From assembly GCF_006385595.1 (NCBI RefSeq), contig NZ_CP041046.1:1364001-1428000 (forward strand): a DNA stretch of 64,000 nt. The letters are read 5' to 3'. Origin of the DNA: Luteibacter pinisoli (GTDB lineage Bacteria > Pseudomonadota > Gammaproteobacteria > Xanthomonadales > Rhodanobacteraceae). This document shows, in pieces, positions 35,547-43,165 of this stretch. Position numbers and translations under genes: made by a program. Every line of letters starts with the position of its first letter. Position 1 is the first letter of the stretch. The notes beneath the pieces were generated by a model, which saw nothing but the letters and a program-made list of their open reading frames with translations, ran no database searches and was not told where the DNA came from.

Positions 35547-35588
35547 CTTCGTTGTAATCCGAAGGGCGCCTGGCGCCCTTTTTGTTTG
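35547..35588 (+). terminator. Attenuator-type terminator in the thrS leader
   Basis: A small hairpin CTTCG/CGAAG (35547-35564) abuts, and shares one G with, the terminator stem GGGCGCC-T-GGCGCCC (35564-35578), which is followed by TTTTTGTTTG. The thrS ATG is at 35605, leaving too little space for another promoter, so thrS transcription has to read through it. Confidence 0.75.
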
Positions 35589-35604
35589 TCCGGAATTCGT
35601 ACCC

Positions 35605-37506
35605 ATGATCCAGATCACGCTCCCCGACGGCAGCCAGCGTCCCTTCGAACACCCCGTTACCGTGCAGGATGTCGCCGCCTCGATCGGTGCCGGCCTGGCC
35701 AAGGCCACCCTGGCCGGCAAGGTGGACGGCAAGCTGGTGGACGCCAGCTTCAACATCGATCGCGACGCAAAGCTCGAGATCATCACCGAGAAGAGCCCCG
35801 AGGCGCTGGATATCCTGCGCCACTCCACGGCCCATCTTCTCGGCCAGGCCGTGCAGCGCCTTTTCCCCGGCGCGCAGGTCACGATCGGCCCGGTGGTCGA
35901 TAACGGCTTCTATTACGACTTTGCCTACGAGCGTCCCTTCACGCCCGACGACCTGGACGCGATCCAGGCCGAGATGGAAAAGATCGTCAAGGAACAGATC
36001 CCGGTCACCCGCTCGGTGAAGAGCCGCGACGACGCCATTGCCTTCTTCCGCGGCATGGGCGAGGAGTACAAGGCGCAGATCATCGAGTCGATCCCGGCGA
36101 ACGAAGAGCTCTCGCTCTACACGCAGGGTGAGTTCACCGATCTGTGCCGCGGCCCGCACGTCGGCAACACCGGCAAGCTGCGCGCGTTCAAGCTGATGAA
36201 GGTGGCCGGCGCCTACTGGCGCGGCGATTCCAACAACGAGATGCTGACCCGCATCTACGGCACCTCGTGGCTGAACGACAAGGACCTGAAGGCCTACCTG
36301 CACCAGCTGGAGGAAGCCGAAAAGCGCGACCACCGCCGCATCGGCAAGCAGCTCGACCTCTTCCACATGCAGGAAGAAGCGCCGGGCATGATCTTCTGGC
36401 ACCCCAAGGGCTGGGCCATCTGGCAGGCCGTGGAGCAGTACGTCCGCGGCGTCTACAAGAAGAGCGGCTACCAGGAAGTGCGTGGCCCGCAGATCATGGA
36501 CGTGAGCCTGTGGAAGAAGTCCGGCCACTGGGACAACTACCACGAGAACATGTTCTTCACCGAGTCGGAAAAGCGCACCTACGCGCTCAAGCCGATGAAC
36601 TGCCCCGGCCACATCCAGATCTTCAACACCAACCTGCACAGCTATCGTGACCTGCCGATCCGTTATGGCGAGTTCGGCGGCTGCCATCGCAACGAGCCCT
36701 CGGGCGCGCTGCACGGCATCATGCGCGTGCGCGCCTTCACCCAGGACGACGGCCACATCTTCTGCACGCCGTCGCAGATCGAGGGTGAAGTGGCGGCGTT
36801 CCACGCCCAGGCCATGCAGGTGTACGCCGACTTCGGCTTCAACGACATCGCCATGAAGATCGCCCTGCGCCCGGAAAAGCGCATCGGCGCCGACGAGGTG
36901 TGGGACAAGGCCGAGAGCGCCCTGCGCAAGGCCCTGTCCGCCGCGGGCGTGGAATGGGAAGAGCTGCCGGGCGAAGGCGCCTTCTACGGCCCCAAGATCG
37001 AGTACCACATGAAGGACTCGATCGGCCGCGCCTGGCAGGTCGGCACCATGCAGGTGGACTTCATGATGCCGGAGCGCCTGGGCGCCGAATACGTGGACGA
37101 AGCGAGCCAGCGCCAGCACCCGGTGATGCTGCATCGGGCCATCGTGGGGTCGATGGAGCGCTTTATTGGTATCCTTATCGAGCATCACGCCGGGTTGCTT
37201 CCGACCTGGCTTGCCCCCATTCAGGCCGTAGTGTTCAGCATTACCGACGCTCAGGCCGATTACGTGCAAGACGTGACCCAAGGCCTTGTCGGACAACGTT
37301 TCAGGGTAAATGCTGATTTGCGCAACGAAAAGGTCGGATATAAAATCCGCGAGCACACGTTGCAGCGGGTCCCGTATCTGATCGTGGTCGGTGACCGCGA
37401 GAAGGAAACGGGTACCATCTCCGTACGTACCCGCGGCGGCGAGGACCTCGGCAGCATGACCGTGGCCCAGTTCGTCGAACGTTTGGACGCCGAGACCCGC
37501 CGCTAA
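35605..37506 (+). CDS. thrS: Threonyl-tRNA synthetase
   Basis: Charges tRNA-Thr. The 633 residues contain the TGS domain (1-62, LPDGSQRPFEHPVTVQDVAA), the editing/second additional domain with HSTAHLLGQAVQRLFPG and GEFTDLCRGPHVGNTGKLR, and the class II catalytic core with MNCPGHIQIFNTNLHSYRDL, RYGEFGGCHRNEPSGALHG and MLHRAIVGSMERFIGILIEH. The zinc ligands are the Cys of MNCPGH and the two His typical of the family. The anticodon-binding domain ends the protein. It heads the translation operon; a leader with promoter and terminator precedes it. Confidence 0.98.
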   Translation: MIQITLPDGSQRPFEHPVTVQDVAASIGAGLAKATLAGKVDGKLVDASFNIDRDAKLEIITEKSPEALDILRHSTAHLLGQAVQRLFPGAQVTIGPVVDNGFYYDFAYERPFTPDDLDAIQAEMEKIVKEQIPVTRSVKSRDDAIAFFRGMGEEYKAQIIESIPANEELSLYTQGEFTDLCRGPHVGNTGKLRAFKLMKVAGAYWRGDSNNEMLTRIYGTSWLNDKDLKAYLHQLEEAEKRDHRRIGKQLDLFHMQEEAPGMIFWHPKGWAIWQAVEQYVRGVYKKSGYQEVRGPQIMDVSLWKKSGHWDNYHENMFFTESEKRTYALKPMNCPGHIQIFNTNLHSYRDLPIRYGEFGGCHRNEPSGALHGIMRVRAFTQDDGHIFCTPSQIEGEVAAFHAQAMQVYADFGFNDIAMKIALRPEKRIGADEVWDKAESALRKALSAAGVEWEELPGEGAFYGPKIEYHMKDSIGRAWQVGTMQVDFMMPERLGAEYVDEASQRQHPVMLHRAIVGSMERFIGILIEHHAGLLPTWLAPIQAVVFSITDAQADYVQDVTQGLVGQRFRVNADLRNEKVGYKIREHTLQRVPYLIVVGDREKETGTISVRTRGGEDLGSMTVAQFVERLDAETRR

Positions 37507-37550
37507 GGCGCGGGTTCGGTAATTAGATCAATCCTCTGGAGGATAGCGGT

Positions 37551-38078
37551 ATCGCTACGACCGATAACAAGGGCAATCGCAAGAACGCTGAGATCCGCGT
37601 CCCGCGGGTCCGGGTGCTGGGCGCCGAAGGCGAGCAGATGGGCATCATGGAAACCCGTGATGCCATCAAGGCAGCCGAAGAGCTAGGCATGGACCTCGTC
37701 GAAATCCAGCCGAACGGCGATCCGCCGGTCTGCAAGATCATGGATTACGGCAAGTTCAAGTTCGAAGCCCAGAAGAAGGCCTCGGCTGCCAAGAAGAAGC
37801 AGAAGCAGGTCGAGATCAAGGAAGTGAAGTTCCGCCCCGTCACCGACGAAGGCGATTACCAGATCAAGCTCCGCAAGATGCGTGAGTTCCTTGAGGAAGG
37901 TGACAAGGTCAAGGTCACCATTCGCTTCCGCGGTCGCGAAATGTCCCACCAGGACCTCGGGCAGAACCTTGCCCGCCGCGTCCAGACCGATATCGGCGAA
38001 GACGGCGTGGTGGAATCCTTCCCCCGCCTGGAAGGCCGCCAGATGGTCATGATGATCGGCCCGAAGAAGAAGGTCTGA
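37551..38078 (+). CDS. infC: Translation initiation factor IF-3 with AUC start
   Basis: IF-3 keeps the ribosomal subunits apart and proofreads the start codon and initiator tRNA. The full-length 175-residue protein needs a start at ATC (37551-37553), seven bases after a strong GGAGGA ribosome binding site; the reading frame then gives ATTDNKGNRKNAEIRVPRVR. The first conventional start in frame (GTG 37614) would cut off the beginning of the N-terminal domain. Family blocks LVEIQPNGDPPVCKIMDYGK, KEVKFRPVTDEGDYQIKLRK and RFRGREMSHQDLG are intact. A rare start codon is how E. coli IF-3 (AUU) represses its own synthesis. Confidence 0.95.
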   Translation: MATTDNKGNRKNAEIRVPRVRVLGAEGEQMGIMETRDAIKAAEELGMDLVEIQPNGDPPVCKIMDYGKFKFEAQKKASAAKKKQKQVEIKEVKFRPVTDEGDYQIKLRKMREFLEEGDKVKVTIRFRGREMSHQDLGQNLARRVQTDIGEDGVVESFPRLEGRQMVMMIGPKKKV

Positions 38079-38086
38079 TCTCGGAA

Positions 38087-38109
38087 GGGCGCCCCAGGGC
38101 GCCCTTTTT
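38087..38109 (+). terminator. Terminator after infC
   Basis: GGGCGCC-CCA-GGGCGCCC hairpin followed by five T. Its stem repeats the core of the terminator before thrS. Confidence 0.85.
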
Positions 38110-38135
38110 CCTGTGCAGGCCCGCCCCTGGGCGCC

Positions 38136-38164
38136 TACACACGGCCTTAATTATCCTGTATCAT
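38136..38164 (+). promoter_or_regulatory. Internal promoter for rpmI-rplT
   Basis: TACACA, 17 bases, TATCAT; four and five consensus matches. It sits between the infC terminator and rpmI, which makes an internal promoter necessary for full expression. Confidence 0.55.
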
Positions 38165-38276
38165 CGCCGGCTCGGCCCGTATGGATGGGCCGTGAACCGT
38201 CCCCGGCAGGAAGGAAAGAGCAGGTCCCCAGGGCCCGCCGCCGGATCAGTCAGAAACCTGAAAAGGGAGCACTCCG
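38165..38276 (+). promoter_or_regulatory. Structured rpmI leader, candidate L20 autoregulatory region
   Basis: The 110-base leader contains a CGGCCC/GGGCCG hairpin (38173-38192) with loop GTATGGAT and a GC-rich second region around 38212-38245. In E. coli and Bacillus, ribosomal protein L20 binds leader RNA of this operon to repress it. Whether this leader has the L20-binding fold is not visible from primary sequence. Confidence 0.35.
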
Positions 38277-38474
38277 ATGCCCAAGATCAAGACCAACCGG
38301 GCGGCTGCGAAGCGTTTTCGCAAGACCGCATCCGGCAAGTTCAAAGCTGGTCACGCCTTCAAGTCGCACATCCTGACCAAGAAGTCGACCAAGCGTAAGC
38401 GCGGCCTGCGCGCTCCCAACCACGTCAAGCCGTGCGACACCAAGGGTGTGGCTCGGATGCTGCCGTATCTCTAA
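38277..38474 (+). CDS. rpmI: 50S ribosomal protein L35
   Basis: A 65-residue basic protein, MPKIKTNRAAAKRFRKTASG at the N-terminus and NHVKPCDTKGVARMLPYL at the C-terminus, the normal length for L35. A GGGAG ribosome binding site precedes the ATG. rplT follows after 13 bases with its own GGGAG. The order infC-rpmI-rplT is universal in bacteria. Confidence 0.98.
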   Translation: MPKIKTNRAAAKRFRKTASGKFKAGHAFKSHILTKKSTKRKRGLRAPNHVKPCDTKGVARMLPYL

Positions 38475-38487
38475 GGGAGACTAAGTC

Positions 38488-38847
38488 ATGGCACGTGTAA
38501 AGCGCGGCGTAACCGCCCGTCGTCGTCACAAGAAGATCATCGGCCGCGCGAAGGGCTACTACAACGCCCGTCGCAAGGTCTTCCGCGTAGCTAACCAGGC
38601 TGTCATCAAGGCCGGCCAGTACGCGTACATCGGCCGTAAGCAGCGCAAGCGCCAGTTCCGCGCCCTGTGGATCGTCCGTATCAATGCTGCCGCACGTCAG
38701 TTCGGTCTCTCGTACAGCCGTCTCATCAACGGCCTGGCGAAGGCGAACATCTCGGTCGACCGCAAGGTCCTCGCCGACCTCGCCGTGCACGACATCAAGG
38801 CGTTTGGCGCTATCGCAGAGAAGGCCAAGGCCAGTCTGGCTGCGTAA
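38488..38847 (+). CDS. rplT: 50S ribosomal protein L20
   Basis: A 119-residue protein with the L20 signature MARVKRGVTARRRHKKII, AKGYYNARRKVFRVANQAVI and RQFGLSYSRLINGLAKANI. It binds 23S rRNA early in 50S assembly and in other bacteria represses its own operon. A terminator-like hairpin stands between it and pheS. Confidence 0.98.
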   Translation: MARVKRGVTARRRHKKIIGRAKGYYNARRKVFRVANQAVIKAGQYAYIGRKQRKRQFRALWIVRINAAARQFGLSYSRLINGLAKANISVDRKVLADLAVHDIKAFGAIAEKAKASLAA

Positions 38848-38895
38848 TCCGCTTTACCACGCGCGGTAGTCATATCGCGCGAAGATGGATGACGT

Positions 38896-38929
38896 GGGGA
38901 GAAGGCTTGCCTTCTCCCCATTTCTTTTT
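38896..38929 (+). terminator. Terminator/attenuator between rplT and pheS
   Basis: GGGGAGAAGGC-TTG-CCTTCTCCCC hairpin followed by ATTTCTTTTT. The pheS ATG is only 18 bases further on, so pheS depends on read-through. This is the place where E. coli has the pheM attenuator; no convincing phenylalanine leader peptide lies upstream of the stem here. Confidence 0.75.
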
Positions 38930-38946
38930 GCACTCCAGGAAAACCG

Positions 38947-39939
38947 ATGGAATCGATCGAGAACGTCGACGCCTCCCTGCGCGATATCGAATCGGCAGCC
39001 TCGCTTGAGGCGCTGGATACCGTGCGTGTCGCCCTGCTGGGCAAGAACGGCGCCGTCACCGCCGCCCTCAAGGCCCTCGGCCAGCTCACCGGCGACGAGC
39101 GCAAGGCACGCGGCGCGGAAGTGAACCGGGTGAAGGAGCGTCTGACCGACGCCATTGCTGCCCGCAAGCAGGCGCTGGAACAGGCCGAGCTGGACCGCCG
39201 CCTGGCCTCCGAACGCATCGACGTGACCCTGCCGGGCCGCGATGGCGAATACGGTGGCATCCACCCCATTACCCGTGCCCTCGAGCGCATTTCCGACATC
39301 TTTGGCCGCCTGGGTTACCAGCGCGCCGATGGCCCGGAAATCGAAGACGACTGGCACAACTTCGAAGCACTGAACTTCCCGCCGCACCATCCGGCGCGCG
39401 CGATGCACGACACCTTCTATTTCGGTGACGGCCGCCTGCTGCGCACGCATACCTCGCCGGTGCAGATCCGTTCGATGCAGGGGCGCCAGCCGCCTATCCG
39501 CATCATCGCGCCGGGCAAGGTCTATCGCAGCGATTCGGACCAGACCCACTCGCCGATGTTCCACCAGATCGAAGGCCTGCTGGTGGACGAAACCTCCAGC
39601 TTCGCCGACCTGAAGGGCACGCTGGCTGAGTTCATCCGCGCGTTCTTCGAACGCGACTTCGAGATGCGCTTCCGTCCCAGCTATTTCCCCTTCACCGAGC
39701 CCTCGGCCGAAGTGGACATCCGCTGGGACGCCGAAGATGGCAGCACGCGTTGGCTTGAAGTGCTGGGCTGCGGCATGGTGCACCCCACCGTGCTGAAGAA
39801 CTGCGGCATCGACCCGGAGCGTTACACCGGGTTCGCGTTCGGCCTGGGCGTGGAACGCTTTGCCATGCTGCGCTATGGCGTGAGCGACCTGCGCGCGTTC
39901 TTCGAGAACGACCTGCGCTTCCTGCGCCAGTTCGCCTGA
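38947..39939 (+). CDS. pheS: Phenylalanyl-tRNA synthetase alpha subunit
   Basis: Catalytic subunit of the heterotetrameric PheRS. The 330 residues have an N-terminal coiled coil followed by the class II core with MHDTFYF, RTHTSPVQIRSMQ, GKVYRSDSDQTHSPMFHQIE and the motif 3 region YTGFAFGLGVERFAMLRYGV. The start has an AGGAAA ribosome binding site. pheT follows after 34 bases. Confidence 0.98.
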   Translation: MESIENVDASLRDIESAASLEALDTVRVALLGKNGAVTAALKALGQLTGDERKARGAEVNRVKERLTDAIAARKQALEQAELDRRLASERIDVTLPGRDGEYGGIHPITRALERISDIFGRLGYQRADGPEIEDDWHNFEALNFPPHHPARAMHDTFYFGDGRLLRTHTSPVQIRSMQGRQPPIRIIAPGKVYRSDSDQTHSPMFHQIEGLLVDETSSFADLKGTLAEFIRAFFERDFEMRFRPSYFPFTEPSAEVDIRWDAEDGSTRWLEVLGCGMVHPTVLKNCGIDPERYTGFAFGLGVERFAMLRYGVSDLRAFFENDLRFLRQFA

Positions 39940-39973
39940 CCTTCGCCGCCCCCAACGCATACGAGTCGCTCCC

Positions 39974-42355
39974 ATGAAATTCTCCGAAAACTGGCTGCGT
40001 GAACTGGTAGCCGTCGACGCGGACCGCGCGGCGCTGGTGCACGCGCTGACCATGTCGGGCCTGGAAGTTGAAGACGTCACTCCGCTGGGCGAGAGCCTGG
40101 GCGGCGTGGTCGTGGCCGAAATCATCGGCGCCGTGAAGCATCCCGAAGCGGATCGCCTGCAGGTCTGCACGGTGGACGCAGGGCAGGGCACGCCGCTGCA
40201 GATCGTCTGCGGCGCCCCGAACGCCCGCGTGGGCATCCGCGTGCCGCTCGCCACGGTCGGCGCGACGCTGCCCGGCGGTATCCAGATCAAGGCGGCGAAG
40301 CTGCGCGGCGTGGAATCCGCCGGCATGCTCTGTTCCGCGAAGGAACTGGGCATCGACGCCGATGCGTCCGGCCTGCTGGAACTGCCGGCCGATGCACCGG
40401 TGGGCCAGTCGCTTGCCGAGTACCTCGGCCTGCCCGATGCCAGCATCGAACTGAAGATCACCCCGAACCGCCCGGACGTGCTTGGCCTGAATGGCCTGGC
40501 CCACGACGTCGCCGCGCTGTTCGGCAGCCGCGTGCGCGCCTCGGGCGCCAGCACCGTGCCGGCCACCATCGGCAGCACGCGCAACGTGCGCCTGGACGCG
40601 GGTGCCGATGCGCCGCGTTACCTCGGCCGCATCATTGAAGGCGTGGACACCACGGCGGCCACCCCGCTGTGGATGGCCGAGCGCCTGCGCCGGTCGGGCC
40701 TGCGCCCGATCAGTCCGGTGGTGGATGTCACCAACTACGTGATGATGGAACTCGGCCAGCCGCTGCATGCGTTCGACAACGACCAGCTGAGCGGCAGCGT
40801 CGTCGTGCGCCACGCGGGCCAGGGCGAAACGCTGAAGCTGCTCGACGGCAGCGAAGCGAAGCTCGACCCGTCCTTCGTGGTGATCGCCGACGAAGCGAAG
40901 GCCCTCGCCGTGGCCGGCATCATGGGCGGCTTCGACTCGCGCGTGACCGACGCCACCCGCAATGTGTTCCTGGAGGCCGCGCACTTCGCGCCGGCCGCCA
41001 TCATGGGCCGCGCCCGCAAGCTCGGCATGCACACCGACGCCTCGCATCGCTTCGAGCGCGGCGTGGATCCGGCGCTGCCGGCACGGGCCATCGAGCGCGC
41101 CACCGAACTGCTGATCCAGATCGCCGGCGGCAACGCGGGCCCGGTGACCGTCGCCGAGCGCGCCGAGGACCTGCGCGAGCATGTCCCCGTGCTGCTGCGC
41201 CACGCGCGCCTGCGCCGCATCCTCGGCATCGAAGTGGCCGGTGCCGAAGTCACCCGCATCTTCACCGCGCTCGGCATGGGCGTGGTCGAGATCGTCGATG
41301 GCTGGCAGGTCACCCCGCCAAGCAGCCGCTTCGATATCGAAACCGAAGAAGACCTGATCGAAGAAGTGGCCCGCATCCACGGCTACGAGCGCATCCCGAC
41401 CACCACGCCCGCCGGTAAGATTGCCCTGGAACCCGTGGCCGAGGCGCGCCTGCCCGAGATGGCCCTGCGCGACCAGCTCGCCGCCCGCGGCTACTTCGAG
41501 GCGGTCACGCTGTCCTTCGTCAGCGCTGACCTGCTGAAGACCTGGCACCTCGACCACGCCTGGGTGCCGCTGGCCAATCCGCTGTCGGCGGACCTGGCCG
41601 TGATGCGTACTTCGCTGCTGCCGGGCCTGGTCGAGGCGCTGCGCCATAACCGCGCCCGCCAGCAGGAGCGCGTGCGCCTGTTCGAGGTGGCGCGCAGCTT
41701 CCACGCCACCGGCGGTGTCCCGGACGAAATCGGCCGCGTGGCCGTCGTCGCCTCGGGCAGTGTCCGGGCGGAGCAGTGGGGCGACGCCTCGCGCGCCGTC
41801 GACTTCTTCGACCTCAAGGGCGACCTCGATGCGCTGATCGCTCATACGGGCGAGGCCCAGCGCTGGTCCGTGGATGCCGACGGCCTGCCGGCATGGCTGC
41901 ATCCGGGCCGTGCCGCCCGCGTGCTGCGCGACGGCCAGCCGGCCGGTTTCCTCGGTGCCCTGCACCCGGCCCTGGCGAAAGATCTTGACCTCGGCCCCGA
42001 CGTCTACGTGATGGAACTGGCCCTCGAGCCGATCCTGTCGCGGCGGATGCCGAGCGCCTCCCGCGTGGCGCGCTTCCCGGCCGTGCGCCGGGATATCGCC
42101 ATGGACCTGCCCGAAAACGTGGCCTGGGCCAGTGTGGAAGGCGCCGTGCGCGGAGTTCTGGGCGAGGTCCTCAAGGAGGTCCGCCTGTTCGACCGCTATG
42201 TCGGCAAGGGGGTCGAGGAAGGGCGAAAGAGTCTCGCTATGGGCTTGATTTTACAGGACGCTTCACGCACCCTTACCGACGACGATGCCGACGCTTGCGT
42301 GGCAGACGCGGTGAAGGCATTGGAGCAGACATGCAAGGCGAGATTGCGAGGATAA
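39974..42355 (+). CDS. pheT: Phenylalanyl-tRNA synthetase beta subunit
   Basis: The 793-residue beta subunit holds the tRNA-binding EMAP-like domain (GVVVAEIIGAVKHPEADRLQ), the B3/B4 editing domain, the B5 domain with PPSSRFDIETEEDLIEEVAR, and a C-terminal anticodon-binding ferredoxin-like FDX-ACB fold (RFPAVRRDIAMDLPENVAW, LFDRYVGKGVEEGRKSLA). Length and order match bacterial PheT. ihfA starts one base after its stop. Confidence 0.98.
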   Translation: MKFSENWLRELVAVDADRAALVHALTMSGLEVEDVTPLGESLGGVVVAEIIGAVKHPEADRLQVCTVDAGQGTPLQIVCGAPNARVGIRVPLATVGATLPGGIQIKAAKLRGVESAGMLCSAKELGIDADASGLLELPADAPVGQSLAEYLGLPDASIELKITPNRPDVLGLNGLAHDVAALFGSRVRASGASTVPATIGSTRNVRLDAGADAPRYLGRIIEGVDTTAATPLWMAERLRRSGLRPISPVVDVTNYVMMELGQPLHAFDNDQLSGSVVVRHAGQGETLKLLDGSEAKLDPSFVVIADEAKALAVAGIMGGFDSRVTDATRNVFLEAAHFAPAAIMGRARKLGMHTDASHRFERGVDPALPARAIERATELLIQIAGGNAGPVTVAERAEDLREHVPVLLRHARLRRILGIEVAGAEVTRIFTALGMGVVEIVDGWQVTPPSSRFDIETEEDLIEEVARIHGYERIPTTTPAGKIALEPVAEARLPEMALRDQLAARGYFEAVTLSFVSADLLKTWHLDHAWVPLANPLSADLAVMRTSLLPGLVEALRHNRARQQERVRLFEVARSFHATGGVPDEIGRVAVVASGSVRAEQWGDASRAVDFFDLKGDLDALIAHTGEAQRWSVDADGLPAWLHPGRAARVLRDGQPAGFLGALHPALAKDLDLGPDVYVMELALEPILSRRMPSASRVARFPAVRRDIAMDLPENVAWASVEGAVRGVLGEVLKEVRLFDRYVGKGVEEGRKSLAMGLILQDASRTLTDDDADACVADAVKALEQTCKARLRG

Positions 42356-42356
42356 G

Positions 42357-42656
42357 ATGGCGCTGACCAAGGCGGAAATGGCCGAGCGGCTTTTCCTCGA
42401 CGTGGGCCTCAACAAGCGCGAGGCCAAGGAATTCGTAGACGCCTACTTTGAGGTCGTCCGCGAGGCCCTTGAACGAGGTGAACAGGTGAAATTGTCGGGT
42501 TTCGGCAACTTCGACCTGCGGCAGAAGAATCAGCGGCCCGGTCGCAATCCCAAGACCGGCGAAGAAATCCCCATCTCGGCCCGGCGGGTTGTCACCTTCC
42601 GTCCTGGCCAGAAACTCAAGGTAAGAGTCGAGGGCTATGCTGGATCCAGGGAATAA
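42357..42656 (+). CDS. ihfA: Integration host factor alpha subunit
   Basis: A 99-residue DNA-bending protein of the HU/IHF family. The signature GFGNFDLRQKNQRPGRNPKT carries the beta-arm that intercalates proline into the minor groove. It forms a heterodimer with IhfB and shapes promoters, recombination sites and the chromosome. The ATG follows pheT after one base and its end overlaps the MerR-type gene by 20 bases, the usual order in gammaproteobacteria. Confidence 0.97.
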   Translation: MALTKAEMAERLFLDVGLNKREAKEFVDAYFEVVREALERGEQVKLSGFGNFDLRQKNQRPGRNPKTGEEIPISARRVVTFRPGQKLKVRVEGYAGSRE

Positions 42657-42993
42657 CACCGAACTTCCGGCTATCCCGGCGAAGCGCTACTTCACCATTG
42701 GTGAAGTCAGCGAACTTTGCGGCGTCAAGCCGCACGTGCTTCGCTACTGGGAACAGGAATTTCCCGCCCTCAAGCCCGTCAAGCGCCGCGGCAACCGCCG
42801 CTATTACCAGCGCCATGACGTGCTCATGATTCGCCAGATCCGTTCGTTGCTGTACGACGAAGGCTTCACCATCACGGGCGCGCGCGCCCGTCTTGAGGGC
42901 CCCCAGGCCCGCATTGAAGCCACGATGTCGCACCAGATCGTGCGCCAGGTTCGCCTGGAACTGGAAGAGGTTCTCACGCTGCTGCGCCGCTGA
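42637..42993 (+). CDS. MerR-family transcriptional regulator
   Basis: A 118-residue regulator whose winged helix-turn-helix lies at about 18-85 (YFTIGEVSELCGVKPHVLRY, FPALKPVKRRGNRRYYQRHD, IRQIRSLLYDEGFTITGAR). The C-terminal part is a short helix without metal-binding cysteines, so it is of the effector-less type that conservatively follows ihfA in Pseudomonas and Xanthomonas. Its targets are not established. It overlaps ihfA by 20 bases, which suggests translational coupling. Confidence 0.92.
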   Translation: MLDPGNNTELPAIPAKRYFTIGEVSELCGVKPHVLRYWEQEFPALKPVKRRGNRRYYQRHDVLMIRQIRSLLYDEGFTITGARARLEGPQARIEATMSHQIVRQVRLELEEVLTLLRR

Positions 42994-43023
42994 TCCTGCT
43001 TCCGCAGGGCAGGGCGAAGCTGC

Positions 43024-43029
43024 TACAAT
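43024..43029 (+). promoter_or_regulatory. Possible -10 element of tRNA-Pro
   Basis: TACAAT lies 12 bases before the tRNA 5' end. No good -35 is seen at 17 bases. Confidence 0.4.
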
Positions 43030-43040
43030 CGTTAGCTCGT

Positions 43041-43117
43041 CGGGGTGTAGCGCAGCCTGGTAGCGCACTACGCTGGGGGTGTAGTGGTCGCGAGTTCGAA
43101 TCTCGCCACCCCGACCA
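43041..43117 (+). tRNA. tRNA-Pro (anticodon GGG)
   Basis: 77 bases with CCA. The acceptor is CGGGGTG/CACCCCG, the D arm TAGCGCAGCCTGGTAGCGCA, the anticodon loop CTGGGGG (anticodon GGG) and the T arm GAGTTCGAATCTC. Confidence 0.96.
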
Positions 43118-43126
43118 ATTATTCGA

Positions 43127-43153
43127 AAAGGCGTCCCGACAGGGGCGCCTTTT
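43127..43153 (+). terminator. Terminator after tRNA-Pro
   Basis: GGCGTCCC-GACA-GGGGCGCC stem (one G-T pair) flanked by A on the left and T on the right. It may serve both the tRNA and the convergent lipoprotein gene. Confidence 0.85.
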
Positions 43154-43165
43154 TCTTTGGCCGGC

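Noticed and set aside
38885..39124. A Phe-containing frame (AFSPFLFA) over the pheS terminator, considered as a pheM-like leader peptide
   Set aside because: The Phe codons lie in and after the terminator stem and the frame continues into pheS, which does not fit an attenuation leader.
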